Positions 34,846 to 43,288 of a stretch of DNA of 64,000 nt are shown here, one piece after another. The first letter of the stretch is position 1. Each line of letters begins with the position of its first letter. The stretch covers positions 1 through 64,000 of the forward strand of contig CAVWIN010000006.1 in the NCBI GenBank assembly GCA_963755085.1, given 5' to 3'. The DNA comes from JACVRM01 sp963755085 (lineage in GTDB: Bacteria; Actinomycetota; Thermoleophilia; Gaiellales; Gaiellaceae). The notes beneath the pieces are model-generated. The model made no database searches, was not told the DNA's origin, and was given only the letters and a program-made list of their open reading frames with translations. A program made the translations under genes and the position numbers.

Positions 34846-35367
34846 ATGGCTAAACGGAACTATTTGGTGGAGGGCTTATCTGGTGCCGGTAAATCCTCGG
34901 TCTACAAGGAGCTGATCCGTCGTGGCTACAAGGCTATTAGTACCGACCGTGCCTGGGCCTACCATGCCGACCCTGACACCGGTCTCCCAGGTGGGCCCAT
35001 TCGTCACGACACCTTCATGTGGGACCGGCAAAAGGCTGTCAGCGAACTCGAAAGCCCGGAACCAGAAGTGTTATTTGTCTGTGGAAGCAGCCGCAATCGC
35101 GACCGCTTTCTGTCCTATTTCACCGAGATATTCAACCTCCGCATCGACGATGACAGCATGCGTCGCCGCCTCGAAGAGCGCACCCATGACGACTGGCCGC
35201 TTGGCCAAGAGGGAGTCGAACTCATGCTCACGCTAAATCGGAGCGACGAGAAACCATCCGGAGCCATAGATGTAGACGCCACCCAGCCTCTCCACCAGGT
35301 GGTCGACGAATTGCTTCGCTTGGCAAATTGCAGAACTGCGACGAGCGACTCCGCGGGCCGCGGCTAG
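34846..35367 (+). CDS. P-loop nucleotide kinase-like protein
   Basis: A 173-residue protein from ATG 34846. Walker A is VEGLSGAGKSSVYKELIRRG right at the N-terminus, as in shikimate/adenylate-kinase-like small-molecule kinases. Other parts: FVCGSSRNRDRFLSYFTEIF, then an Arg-rich lid-like segment (RIDDDSMRRRLEERTHDDWP). The codon usage is visibly lower in GC than the neighbours, which suggests horizontal acquisition. The phosphoryl acceptor is unknown. It lies just left of the first IS110 element. Confidence 0.82.
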   Translation: MAKRNYLVEGLSGAGKSSVYKELIRRGYKAISTDRAWAYHADPDTGLPGGPIRHDTFMWDRQKAVSELESPEPEVLFVCGSSRNRDRFLSYFTEIFNLRIDDDSMRRRLEERTHDDWPLGQEGVELMLTLNRSDEKPSGAIDVDATQPLHQVVDELLRLANCRTATSDSAGRG

Positions 35368-35844
35368 GCCGCGGCAACGTCGCGGCGCCCCCAGAGCCTG
35401 CAAAACGGCGACGAACGCTGCGCAACAGAACGCCCGGTCCGCGCTAGAGACAAAGGCACGCGGTGGGCCAGTGTTGCTCCTATGTCAAGGCCGGACTCGC
35501 TTTCAGGGCGTTGAAGACGGCGCGGGCGAGCAGTCGTTTGAGGCAGCGGATCGCTTCGCGGCGCGTCTTGCCTTGGGTCTGTTTGCGTTCGAGGTATGCC
35601 CGTGCAGCGGGGTGGTAGCGCGACTGCGTGATCGCGATCCGGTAGAGCGAGGCGTTCAGTTGCCGGCTGCCACCGCGGTCGAGCCGGTGCCGCTGGCTCT
35701 TGCCCGAGCTTGCTTCGAGCGGCGCGACGCCGCTGTGGCGTGCGAGCTGTGCGTCGCTCTTGAATCGGCTGATTGGGCCGATCTCGGCCAGCAGTTTCGC
35801 CGCGGTGATGCTGCCGCAACCGGGGACTTCGAGTAGCGCCGGCG

Positions 35845-37145
35845 GGGAGCGTCCGAAACTCTGTGTACGCGGTTAGCTCTGCCGTGTTAGTCGGTCTTGG
35901 AAGTGGGCGTGGAAGGCGGCGAGGCATTCGTACCAGCCGGCCATGGGGCGTTTCCAGTTGCGCTCGTGGTTTCTGATCGCGAGGTAGACGAGCTTGCGGG
36001 CGGATTCGTCGTCGGGGAAGTGACCGCGGACGCGGACGGCTTTGCGCACGACCGCGTTGAGGCTTTCGATCTGATTGGTCGTGTAGACGGCGCGGCGTAG
36101 CGCCGGCGGGAAGGCGAAGTACGGGATCACCTGCTCCCAGGCGTCGCGCCATGACTGGCTGATCTGCGGGTAGCGGCTGTCCCAGATGCCGGCGAAGGTC
36201 TCCAGGCCGGTCTGGGCGGCTTCCTCGGTCGCCGCGGTGTAGATCATGCGCAGGTCCTTGACGAGCTGCTTGCGATCCTTGTAGCTGGTGAAGCGCAGCG
36301 AGTTGCGGATCATGTGCACGATGCAGGTCTGCACGATCGCCTGCGGGTAGACGGCCTCGATCGCCTGCGGGAAGCCCTTCAACCCGTCGACGGAGAAGAC
36401 GAGGATGTCCTCGACGCCGCGCGACTTGAGCTCGCTGATCACGCGCAACCAGAACTTGGCCCCCTCGCTGGGCTCGAGCCAGATCCCGAGCGTCTCCTTG
36501 ATCCCGTCGATCCCGACCCCGATCGCGAGGTAGGCGTGCTTGTTGCGCACCGAGCCCTGATCGCGGATCTTGAGCACGATCGCGTCGAGCCAGACGACCA
36601 GGTAGAGCTTCTCCAGCGGCCTGGCCTGCCACTCCTTGACGTCGTCGAGCACTGCGTCGGTGACGCGGCTGACGGTGTCGCGGCCGACCTCGACGCCGTA
36701 GATCTCTTCCAGGTGCTTCGAGATCTCTCGCGTCGACATCCCGCGCGCGTACATCGAGATGATCTTGTCGTCGAAGCCCGCGAAGCGGCGCTGGTGCTTG
36801 GGCACGATGTGCGGCTCGAAGCTGCCCTCACGGTCGCGCGGCAGCTCGACCGGCACGGGCCCGTGATCAGTGATCAACGTCTTCGACGTCCAGCCATTGC
36901 GGCGATTCGGCTCGCCCTCAGGCGGCGGCTCGCCGAGCTCGTAGCCGAGGTGACCGCTCAACTCCGCCGATACCGCACGCTCGACCACGCGCTTGGTCAG
37001 ATGCTTCAACAACCCATCCGGCCCTGTAATCGCCTCAGGGCCCTCATGCCCGGCAAGCAACTGATCGATCAGCTCGTCCGGGATCTCCTTCGGGGGCATG
37101 ACCCTCCTTTACGGATCATGCATACACAGAACCCCGGACGCTCCC
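35845..37145. mobile_element. IS256-family insertion sequence (1301 bp)
   Basis: Imperfect terminal inverted repeats of about 26 bp: the left end starts GGGAGCGTCCGAAACTCTGT and the right end, reversed, starts GGGAGCGTCCGGGGTTCTGT. An 8-bp target duplication CGCCGGCG flanks it at 35837-35844 and 37146-37153. Both ends and the transposase look intact, so it may still move. It sits inside an IS110 transposase gene, so it arrived after that element. Confidence 0.92.
35873..37099 (-). CDS. IS256-family (mutator-type) transposase
   Basis: A 408-residue DDE transposase from ATG 37099. Catalytic residues: Asp in LYLVVWLDAIVLKIRD, Asp in ILVFSVDGLKGFPQAIEAVY, the family's C/H motif in VQTCIVHMIRNSLRF and Glu in TTNQIESLNAVVRKAVR. 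The N-terminal DNA-binding part has RFAGFDDKIISMYARGMSTR. Full length and uninterrupted. It works on the terminal inverted repeats of the surrounding 1301-bp element. Confidence 0.95.
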   Translation of the reverse strand: MPPKEIPDELIDQLLAGHEGPEAITGPDGLLKHLTKRVVERAVSAELSGHLGYELGEPPPEGEPNRRNGWTSKTLITDHGPVPVELPRDREGSFEPHIVPKHQRRFAGFDDKIISMYARGMSTREISKHLEEIYGVEVGRDTVSRVTDAVLDDVKEWQARPLEKLYLVVWLDAIVLKIRDQGSVRNKHAYLAIGVGIDGIKETLGIWLEPSEGAKFWLRVISELKSRGVEDILVFSVDGLKGFPQAIEAVYPQAIVQTCIVHMIRNSLRFTSYKDRKQLVKDLRMIYTAATEEAAQTGLETFAGIWDSRYPQISQSWRDAWEQVIPYFAFPPALRRAVYTTNQIESLNAVVRKAVRVRGHFPDDESARKLVYLAIRNHERNWKRPMAGWYECLAAFHAHFQDRLTRQS

Positions 37146-37805
37146 CGCCGGCGCGACGGCAGCTGTCCGCTCCTCGAGTTCCTGATTGAGCTCGTCAATC
37201 GAGCGCGTCAGCGACCGGCAGCGCGCGACGAGCTCACGTGCGATCCGCACCTGGACTTCCTGCTCGTGCCGCGCGAGCCACCGGCTGACGCGGTCGAGGA
37301 GACTCGCCCGGTCGAGTCTCCGCAACGGCACCACCAGCGTCGGATCGAGCTCGTGCAGGTGCCAGCGCAACCGTTGTTGCGTCCGCCGCCGCTCGTCGAC
37401 GAGATCGTCGCGATGATCGACCAGCAGCTTGATCTCGCGATGCACCTGCTCACCCGGCTGCGGCCGCGGCAGGTCCGGCTCGCGCAGCGCCGCCCGCGCC
37501 ACCGCAAGCGCGTCGACCGCGTCCGACGTCCCGCGTGTCCTGCCGGCGCGTCGCTCCGGCACCGTCAGCTTAGGCGAGACCCGCACCAGCTCCTCACCCA
37601 GAGCGAGCAGTTGCCGCTCCAGCCAAGGCGTGAGCAGCCGGCAATCCCCGAGCGCCCACAACCGCGCCGCACCGAGCGCCGAAGCCCAGCCGACCAGCTC
37701 GTCACTGCCGACACCAACGGTGCGCTCGTCGAGCACCCACCCCGCCTCGTCCACTGCCACAGCGGTGACCGTCCGCTAGTGGACGCCCACTCCGACCACG
37801 ATCAT

Positions 37806-38114
37806 CGAGCTCGCCTCCAATTGCCGCTGGGGGCAACCGGCGAGCGGACAGACCTCAATCGAGGCAAAGCCATGCTCCTATTAGGTCACGCACGGCGGTC
37901 TCGGTCGACGGCGGCGACACAACGCTGGATGGCCAGCCCTCGAGCAACGTTCGGAATCGAGTCAGCCGCCGCCGCCCGAATCTGCGCCACCAACCGGACG
38001 CTGCCGCCCGACGAGAACAACATTGAGTTCAGGAATGACCCCCTGACGCTGTCCCGGAACGACAGTGCTCGGTCGTCGGCGAGTCGTTAGGCGCTCTCCG
38101 TACTATCCGTCGCG
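37806..38114. other. non-coding end of IS110 copy 1 plus spacer
   Basis: No gene is seen over these 309 bases. 37806-38029 is the non-coding end of IS110 copy 1, upstream of its transposase start, similar along its length to 43067-43288 of copy 2. It contains AACGTTCGGAATCGAGTCAG near 37937-37957, which resembles the dispersed repeat core with one base missing. The rest (38030-38114) is the right half of the target repeat and the leader of the next gene. Confidence 0.6.
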
Positions 38115-39575
38115 ATGAGAGTCGTCCTCGTGTCTGTTGCCCTTCTCATCCTCGCAGGGTTCGGCTCCGCGGCGCAGGGCTCGCGGGAGGATCCATCGCC
38201 GGGCGTCACGGCCATCAAGGCTCCGCGGCCCTCGAACGCGAAGGGTCGCTACAACTTCGGATTGACCGATGTGGCCTGCGTCGCGCTCAGGAACTGCGCT
38301 GCGACCGGCTATCTGTTGACGAACACCGTCTCGCGCGGTCTGCTCTTCGTCGAGAAGGACGGCACGTGGAGCGTGAGCGAGCCGCCGCTGCCGGGGATCC
38401 TCCGGCAGGGAAACATGAGCGAGGGCGTGTCCGCCGTCTCCTGCCCGGCCGCCGGCCACTGCGTTGCAGTGGGCTACGCGGCCTCCGGCCCTCAGCTGGA
38501 GCCGCTCGTCTTCACGCAGCGGACGCGCGGATGGCAGGAGACAGTCCCACCGTTGCCCGCCGGAGCGAAGGGAGGCCGCCTCGATCTCGTCTCGTGCCCA
38601 TCGATCGGCAACTGCACGGCCGCCGGTACGTACGTCGACTCCAGCGGCAACGATCAAGGACTGCTGCTCGACGAGCGCAACGCCAAGTGGGGGCCGCCCA
38701 GCACGGCCGGCCTGCCTCCGAACGGCAGTGTGACTACAAGCGGCCAGACGCCTACGATCGAAGGCCTTTCGTGCTGGGCGCCTGGTAACTGCGCAGCCGT
38801 CGGGCTCTACGGCGATACGCACGGGAGCCCCCAGGGCTGGCTCCTTACGGAGACGCATGGGGTGTGGGCGCAAGGCGTCGAGGCCCGGCTTCCTGCCAAT
38901 GCCTCTACCAGAGAAGGCTCCTACCTCTATCCCGTGATCAACCTCGAGCCGGTGTCCTGCGCCCCGAACGGCGACTGCACGGCGGTCGGCGGCTACGGCG
39001 ATCGGCGGTCGCACCAGTTCGGCATGATCCTGTCCGAGCACGCCGGCCACTGGGGGCCGGCGAAGCAGACCCCGCTGCCCGCGAACGCAGGGCCGAACCC
39101 GCAGCAGGGCAATGCCCCCCTCTCGCCGATGGGCTCGATCGCATGCCCCGCAGCCGGCAAATGCAGCGCGGTCGGCTGGTACCTGGACCACCACCGGAAC
39201 TATCACGGCCTCCTGCTCCGCGAGCGAGCGGGCGGGTGGAGCCGGAGCGAGCTCGTGTTCCCTTGGGGACCCCACGCGGCCCTGGGGATTAGCCTCGACT
39301 CGATGGCGTGCCGCTCGGCCGGGAACTGCGTTGCCGTCGGCACCTACAACCCGGCGAAAAGGCTCAGACCGTTGCTCGTCACCGAACGGAACGGCCGCTG
39401 GATCAAAGGCACAGAGGCGCCGCCGCCCAACGGCGTCGGCAAGAACTACAACGGGAGCCTCTCCTCGGTCTCCTGCCCCTCGGCGAAAACTTGCATCGCA
39501 GTCGGTTACACCTACACCCAGACCGCGGGATTCCTCAACCAGCGCGGGCTGATCGTGACGACCCGCAGCGGCTAA
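38115..39575 (+). CDS. large secreted protein with repeated Cys-paired motifs
   Basis: A 486-residue protein from ATG 38115 with a signal peptide (VVLVSVALLILAGFGSAAQG). The mature part has about eight repeats of the form VSCPSxGNCTAVGxY (for example LVSCPSIGNCTAAGTYVDSS, GLSCWAPGNCAAVGLYGDTH, SIACPAAGKCSAVGWYLDHH), spaced 45-60 residues apart. Each brings a Cys pair eight residues apart, expected to form a local disulfide. Intervening strands (GLLLDERNAKWG, GWLLTETHGVWAQ) suggest blades of an extracellular beta-propeller. Function is unknown. It follows IS110 copy 1 directly and is followed by a dispersed-repeat-like sequence at 39661. Confidence 0.8.
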   Translation: MRVVLVSVALLILAGFGSAAQGSREDPSPGVTAIKAPRPSNAKGRYNFGLTDVACVALRNCAATGYLLTNTVSRGLLFVEKDGTWSVSEPPLPGILRQGNMSEGVSAVSCPAAGHCVAVGYAASGPQLEPLVFTQRTRGWQETVPPLPAGAKGGRLDLVSCPSIGNCTAAGTYVDSSGNDQGLLLDERNAKWGPPSTAGLPPNGSVTTSGQTPTIEGLSCWAPGNCAAVGLYGDTHGSPQGWLLTETHGVWAQGVEARLPANASTREGSYLYPVINLEPVSCAPNGDCTAVGGYGDRRSHQFGMILSEHAGHWGPAKQTPLPANAGPNPQQGNAPLSPMGSIACPAAGKCSAVGWYLDHHRNYHGLLLRERAGGWSRSELVFPWGPHAALGISLDSMACRSAGNCVAVGTYNPAKRLRPLLVTERNGRWIKGTEAPPPNGVGKNYNGSLSSVSCPSAKTCIAVGYTYTQTAGFLNQRGLIVTTRSG

Positions 39576-39660
39576 ACGCGCCCGCCGAGTCACAGTCCCG
39601 TAGAGACAGCGACAACGCGGCTGCGCGGCAAGGACCCGAAAGAAGCAACGCTCGCCTGCG

Positions 39661-39684
39661 CCAGTGATCGGGAATTGTCCCCTG
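39661..39684. repeat. dispersed intergenic repeat, divergent copy 3
   Basis: CCAGTGATCGGGAATTGTCC, followed by CCTGA, is related to the copy at 40494 (CCAGCGTTCGGGAATGACCC, CTGA). It lies between the secreted-protein gene and the peptidase E gene. Similarity is partial. Confidence 0.45.
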
Positions 39685-39807
39685 AAGAAGTGACGCTGGA
39701 TCTGGCCGGAACCGATGAGTTTTCGCTGGCCTGCCAGTCTCTACTGCCGTGCGGATCCGGCACCGCCCAGAAGTTCTCGCCCTGCAGCAACGCAGCCAGG
39801 AGGCCGC

Positions 39808-40488
39808 ATGAAGCTTCTTCTCACGTCCGCCGGCATCAAGAACCCAAGCATCGAGAGCGCACTGGTCGACCTCCTGGGCAAGCCGATCAGCGAGGCCAGC
39901 GCCCTCTGCATTCCCACCGCGATGTACGGGCACCCATGGGTCGGGCCCGGCGTGAAGGCATGGGAGTTCATCAGCGGACGAGAGCCCCGCTGCCCGATGT
40001 GCGAGTTGGGGTGGGGGTCGTTGGGAGTGCTGGAGCTGACCGCGCTGCCCAGCATCGACGAAGAACGTTGGGTTTCCCTGGTGCAGGAGACCGATGTCCT
40101 GCTGGGCTCAGGTGGCGATGCCTTGTATCTGTGCCACTGGATGCGGGAGTCCGGACTGGCGGACCTCTTGCCATCGCTGGACGAGACGGTCTGGGTGGGA
40201 CTGAGCGCCGGGAGCATGGTCATGACCCCGAGGATCGGGGAGGAGTTCGTCGGCTGGAAGCCGCCCACCGGCGGCGACAGCACGCTCGGACTCGTCGACT
40301 TCTCGATCTTCCCGCACCTGGATAACGAGGATCTACCCAAGAACACGATGGCCGGTGCACAACAATGGGCCGCCGGCTTGTCGGGTCCGGCGTACGCGAT
40401 CGATGACGAGACCGCCATCAAAGTGCTCGACGACACCGTCGAAGTCGTCTCCGAGGGGCACTGGAAACTGCTCACGCCCGAGGACTGA
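39808..40488 (+). CDS. peptidase E (S51-family) -like protein
   Basis: A 226-residue protein from ATG 39808, with CCAGGAGG 7 nt upstream. The nucleophile elbow is VWVGLSAGSMVMTPRIGEEF (Ser in GLSAGS), as in the S51 Asp-dipeptidase and cyanophycinase fold; TDVLLGSGGDALYLCHWMRE and a late FSIFPHLDNED supply other conserved positions. Peptidase E cleaves N-terminal Asp dipeptides. The gene is flanked by dispersed-repeat sequences at 39661 and 40494, like a cassette. Confidence 0.88.
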   Translation: MKLLLTSAGIKNPSIESALVDLLGKPISEASALCIPTAMYGHPWVGPGVKAWEFISGREPRCPMCELGWGSLGVLELTALPSIDEERWVSLVQETDVLLGSGGDALYLCHWMRESGLADLLPSLDETVWVGLSAGSMVMTPRIGEEFVGWKPPTGGDSTLGLVDFSIFPHLDNEDLPKNTMAGAQQWAAGLSGPAYAIDDETAIKVLDDTVEVVSEGHWKLLTPED

Positions 40489-40493
40489 GCCCT

Positions 40494-40517
40494 CGGCCAG
40501 CGTTCGGGAATGACCCC
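40494..40517. repeat. dispersed intergenic repeat, copy 4
   Basis: CGGCCAGCGTTCGGGAATGA followed by CCCC. It begins 5 bp after the peptidase E stop and shows what the empty target of IS110 copy 1 would have looked like. Confidence 0.7.
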
Positions 40518-40629
40518 TGAGCGCGGCTACTCGAGCCCCCTCAAGCGACCCGAGAATCCGAAACTCCACAGGCGCGTTTTACCGCTTCCCGAGCCGGATT
40601 GAAAGCGCTCGCGGGCCGGAAGTCGGCCA

Positions 40630-40986
40630 ATGTTTTGTCCGGTTATGGCCGCGCTCTTACCACGCTCGGACATCGTCGCTGCGATGGCCCGCCCACTCGA
40701 CGCATCGACAGCGGAGACGAACGCCTACCACGGTGAGGTGTGGACAGACGCGCGCGGCTACGCGACCGTCAGCCTGCCGGCCGAGGCTTGCCCGCTGGAG
40801 CTACCCGTCGAGTACGAGCTGCAAGACCTCGAGCCGCCGGGCACTGCGCGCGTGACCGGTGAGCTCAAGGACGGCCGCTTCACGATCCACACCGACGAAC
40901 CGCACGTGAAGGTCGCCTGGCGGCTGACGGGACGTCGGGATGCGAGCCATCTGCCGCACCCACACCACGAGGAGGAAACGACATGA
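40630..40986 (+). CDS. small protein of unknown function coupled to a TolB-like gene
   Basis: A 118-residue ORF from ATG 40630; ATG 40645 and ATG 40684 are other in-frame starts. No signal or membrane segment is evident. The middle (TDARGYATVSLPAEACPLEL to DGRFTIHTDEPHVKVAWRLT) alternates hydrophobic residues as in beta-sandwich proteins. The end is His-rich (HLPHPHHEEE). Its stop overlaps the start of the TolB-like propeller gene by 4 bp, so the two are co-translated. Similar short beta-rich pieces occur in phage tail-like genes, but I claim no homology. Confidence 0.6.
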   Translation: MFCPVMAALLPRSDIVAAMARPLDASTAETNAYHGEVWTDARGYATVSLPAEACPLELPVEYELQDLEPPGTARVTGELKDGRFTIHTDEPHVKVAWRLTGRRDASHLPHPHHEEETT

Positions 40987-41939
40987 ACAAGACCGTTGTC
41001 ACAACGGCCGTTGCCGCCGTGTTTGCACTCGTCGTCATGGCCACCGTGGTCGGTTCTGCCCGTGCCACCTACCGGGGCGAGACCAATGGACGGCTCGCCT
41101 TCGGCATCAACATCAACAGCAACACCGACGTCTACTCGGTCCAGCCCAACGGGCAAGACTTGCAGCGGCTGACCACCGACCCGGGCTTCGACGCCTGCGC
41201 CGCCTACTCGGCCGACGGCAAGCGGATCGCCTACTGCTCGGGCCAGGGCGGCGGCCCCGTCCAGGTCTGGACGATGAATCAGGACGGCACGGACAAACAG
41301 CAGGTCACGCACATGAGCGCCACCGCGATCTTCCCCGACTTCTCGCCAGACGGGAGCAAGCTCGTCTTCTGCGCCGGGCCGTCGACCTTCGCCCGCGACA
41401 TCTACGTCGTCAACAGCGACGGCAGTGACCTCACCAGGCTGACGAGCGGCGTCGGCAACAACGTCTATCCCGCCTTCTCGCCGAACGGCCACAAGATCGT
41501 CTTCACCAGCAACCGCACCGGCACCTCGCAGGTCTGGCTGATGAACGCCGACGGCTCGAACCAGAGACAGCTCACCTTCGACTCGCTGCCCAAGGACCAG
41601 GTACCCGACTGGAGCCCCAACGGCAGCAAGATCGCCTACCTCGCCGACACACACGGAATCGCCGACATGGGCAACAGTTGGGGCGACATCTGGGTGATGA
41701 ACGCCAATGGCTCCCACCAACACCAGATCACCCACGATGCGACCGACTACGGCACCGCCTGGTCACCCGACGGAACCCGCATCGCCACCCTCGACTTCCC
41801 TACCCGCACCATCTACACCCTCGACGCCAGGGACGGAAGCGACCGGCAGGCAGTCCACCCCGGCGGCCTCCAGTTCGTCCCCGGCTGGCAGCCCCTCGGC
41901 ACCGAAGACAGCCAGGGCGAAGACCAGAACGACCAATGA
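40983..41939 (+). CDS. secreted TolB-like WD40/PD40 beta-propeller protein
   Basis: A 318-residue protein from ATG 40983 (GGAGGAAACGACATG, strong ribosome site). Signal peptide at about 1-29. About six PD40 repeats follow, each with a WSPDG-type signature: AYSADGKRIAYCSGQGG, DFSPDGSKLVFCAG, AFSPNGHKIVFTSNRTGTSQ, DWSPNGSKIAYLAD, AWSPDGTRIATLDF, interspersed with VWTMNQDGTDKQQVTH. This is the propeller of TolB and related proteins; without other Tol genes a TolB role is unlikely. It probably acts outside the membrane in binding. A hairpin follows the stop. Confidence 0.9.
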   Translation: MNKTVVTTAVAAVFALVVMATVVGSARATYRGETNGRLAFGININSNTDVYSVQPNGQDLQRLTTDPGFDACAAYSADGKRIAYCSGQGGGPVQVWTMNQDGTDKQQVTHMSATAIFPDFSPDGSKLVFCAGPSTFARDIYVVNSDGSDLTRLTSGVGNNVYPAFSPNGHKIVFTSNRTGTSQVWLMNADGSNQRQLTFDSLPKDQVPDWSPNGSKIAYLADTHGIADMGNSWGDIWVMNANGSHQHQITHDATDYGTAWSPDGTRIATLDFPTRTIYTLDARDGSDRQAVHPGGLQFVPGWQPLGTEDSQGEDQNDQ

Positions 41940-41973
41940 GAAGAGTGCTCAGCTGATCGAAGGGCTCGACGAT

Positions 41974-42001
41974 GAGGGGGCGGCCGCGCCGCCGCCCCCT
42001 C
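41974..42001 (+). terminator. 11-bp GC-rich hairpin after TolB-like gene
   Basis: GAGGGGGCGGC (41974-41984) pairs perfectly with 41991-42001 around a six-base loop, 34 bp after the stop of the propeller gene. There is no T-run, as is common in high-GC genomes. A terminator is the best reading. Confidence 0.6.
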
Positions 42002-42052
42002 GCTACTACAGCCTTCTGGGGGTTATCAAGCCTGCGTGCGCGAGTGTTGCTC

Positions 42053-43066
42053 CTATGTCAATAGGGGCTCGGCTTTGAGGGTGGTGTAGACGGTGCGGGC
42101 GAGTTGCCGTTTGAGGCAGCGGAGGGCTTCGCGTCGGCTCTTGCCTTCGCTCTGTTTGCGCTCGAGGTAGGCGCGTGCGGGCGGGTGGACGCGGCCTTGG
42201 GTGACGGCGATTCGGTGCAGGGCGCAGTTGAGTTGGCGGTTGCCGCCGCGGTCGAGGCGGTGGCGTTGGTGTTTGCCTGAGCTGGCGTCGAGGGGTGCGA
42301 CGCCGGCGTGGCGGGCGAGTTGCGCGTCGGAGCGGAAGCGGGCGATCGGGCCGATCTCGCAGAGCAGCTTGGCGGCGGTGAGGCCGCCGCAGCCGGGTAG
42401 CTCGAGCAACCTGGGCGCGAACGCCGCGGTCTGCTGGTGCAGCTCTCGGTCGAGCTCACTGATCGTGCGGGTGAGGCTGCGGCAGCGGCCGAGCAGCTGG
42501 CGCGCGATCCGCACCTGCGTCGTCTGCTCGCGGCGAGCGAGCTGGCGGCCGAGCCGCTCCAGCCAGACCGCCCTGTCGAGCGCGCCGAGCGGGACACGGA
42601 GCGTCGGGTCGAGCTCGTGCAGGTGCCAGCGCAGCCGCTGTTGAGCTCGACGACGCTCGTCGACGAGGTCGTCGCGGTGGTCGACCAGAAGCTTCAGCTC
42701 CCGTAGCCGCGCCTCTTCTGGTCGTGGCGAGTCGAGTACGGGCTCGCGGAGTGCGGCTCTGGCGATGGCGAGCGCGTCGATCAGGTCCGACTTGCCCCGC
42801 ACCCGGCCACGCCGCCGCTCGGGTGCGGTCAACCGTGGCGGCACCCGGACCAGCCGCTGCCGATGCTGCTGCAGCGTCCGCTCCAGTCCGCGGGTCACGT
42901 GGCGGCAGTCCTCCAGCGCCCACAGCCGCCGCCGGCCAACCCGCTTCGACCAGCAGACAAGCTCGCCGGCGTCGCTCGTCTCCAGTGCGTCGACCTGACG
43001 ACCCACCTCGTCGACAGCCACAGCAGAGAGGGAGTGCTTGTGCACATCCACCCCGATCACGATCAT
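42053..43066 (-). CDS. IS110-family DEDD transposase
   Basis: A 337-residue enzyme from ATG 43066. The RuvC-like DEDD domain shows Asp in MIVIGVDVHKHSLSAVAVDE, Glu in RRLWALEDCRHVTRGLER and the later Asp pair in GKSDLIDALAIARAALREP. The C-terminal Tnp20 domain carries the Ser region in GVAPLDASSGKHQRHRLDRG and continues to RTVYTTLKAEPLLT. In studied IS110 members this enzyme recombines target and donor with the help of an element-encoded bridge RNA. It appears fully intact, in contrast with copy 1. Confidence 0.95.
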   Translation of the reverse strand: MIVIGVDVHKHSLSAVAVDEVGRQVDALETSDAGELVCWSKRVGRRRLWALEDCRHVTRGLERTLQQHRQRLVRVPPRLTAPERRRGRVRGKSDLIDALAIARAALREPVLDSPRPEEARLRELKLLVDHRDDLVDERRRAQQRLRWHLHELDPTLRVPLGALDRAVWLERLGRQLARREQTTQVRIARQLLGRCRSLTRTISELDRELHQQTAAFAPRLLELPGCGGLTAAKLLCEIGPIARFRSDAQLARHAGVAPLDASSGKHQRHRLDRGGNRQLNCALHRIAVTQGRVHPPARAYLERKQSEGKSRREALRCLKRQLARTVYTTLKAEPLLT

Positions 43067-43288
43067 TGCGGTGCCTCCTACCGTTGGGGGCGACCGGCGA
43101 GCGGACAGGCCTCAATCGAGGCAAGCTGCCAAGCTCCTATCAGGTCACGCTCGACGGTCTCGGGAAGGCGGCGGCGACACAACACTGGCAAGTCAGCCCA
43201 CGGGCGACGTTCCGGAATCGAGTCAGCCGCCGCCGACCCGAGTCTCTGTCCCACAACGGACAGCACCCGCCGAGGATGACATTGAGTT
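43067..43288 (-). ncRNA. candidate bridge-RNA region of IS110 copy 2
   Basis: A 222-bp non-coding stretch between the transposase start and the element end, conserved in copy 1 at 37806-38029. It contains the helix-prone segments GGGGGCGACCGGCGAGCGGA and CCTCAATCGAGG (palindromic) and, at about 43184-43202, GACGTTCCGGAATCGAGTCA, whose CGTTCCGGAAT equals the core of the dispersed target repeat. Position and target-like content fit a bridge RNA carrying a target-recognition loop. No secondary structure was computed, so strand, ends and loops are unknown. Confidence 0.4.

Larger units (their letters stand above)
35485..37805 (-). pseudogene. IS110-family transposase (DEDD), disrupted
   Basis: The N-terminal part (37154-37805) reads MIVVGVGVH then an in-frame TAG, then RTVTAVAVDEAGWVLDERTV. 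In the intact copy 2 the same stretch is MIVIGVDVHKHSLSAVAVDE: the first catalytic Asp is now Gly and the following Lys codon is a stop. The C-terminal part (35485-35836) encodes the Tnp20 region through GVAPLEASSGKSQRHRLDRG and ends KASPALT-stop. Between them lies the IS256-family element. The gene therefore carries three independent lesions. Confidence 0.88.
35474..38029. mobile_element. IS110-family element, copy 1, interrupted by an IS256-family element
   Basis: The left end is GTGTTGCTCCTATGTCAA, the same as copy 2 at 42047, and the right end is ACATTGAGTT. Without the nested IS256 element and its duplicated 8 bp it is about 1.25 kb, matching copy 2. Joining the flanks across the shared TT gives CCAGTGTTCAGGAATGACC, i.e. 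an intact copy of the dispersed repeat. The element has no terminal inverted repeats and no clear target duplication, as expected for IS110. The transposase gene is dead: see the pseudogene entry. The non-coding end at 37806-38029 matches that of copy 2. Confidence 0.85.
42047..43288. mobile_element. IS110-family element, copy 2 (intact)
   Basis: About 1242 bp, from TTGCTCCTATGTCAATAGG to ACATTGAGTT, with the same ends as copy 1. The right flank CGGGAATGTCACC is the right half of the dispersed repeat; the left flank (GCGCGAGTG) keeps only its last bases. The transposase is uninterrupted. The 222-bp non-coding part upstream of the transposase is the expected place for a bridge RNA in IS110-group elements. 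Confidence 0.85.

Noticed and set aside
35364..36632. 422-codon minus-strand frame across IS110 and IS256
   Set aside because: It is out of frame with both transposases and gives a Pro/Arg-rich translation; chance open frame.
40983..41939. TolB of a Tol-Pal system
   Set aside because: PD40 propeller alone does not define TolB, and no tolA, tolQ, tolR or pal is near; the host appears to be an actinobacterium.
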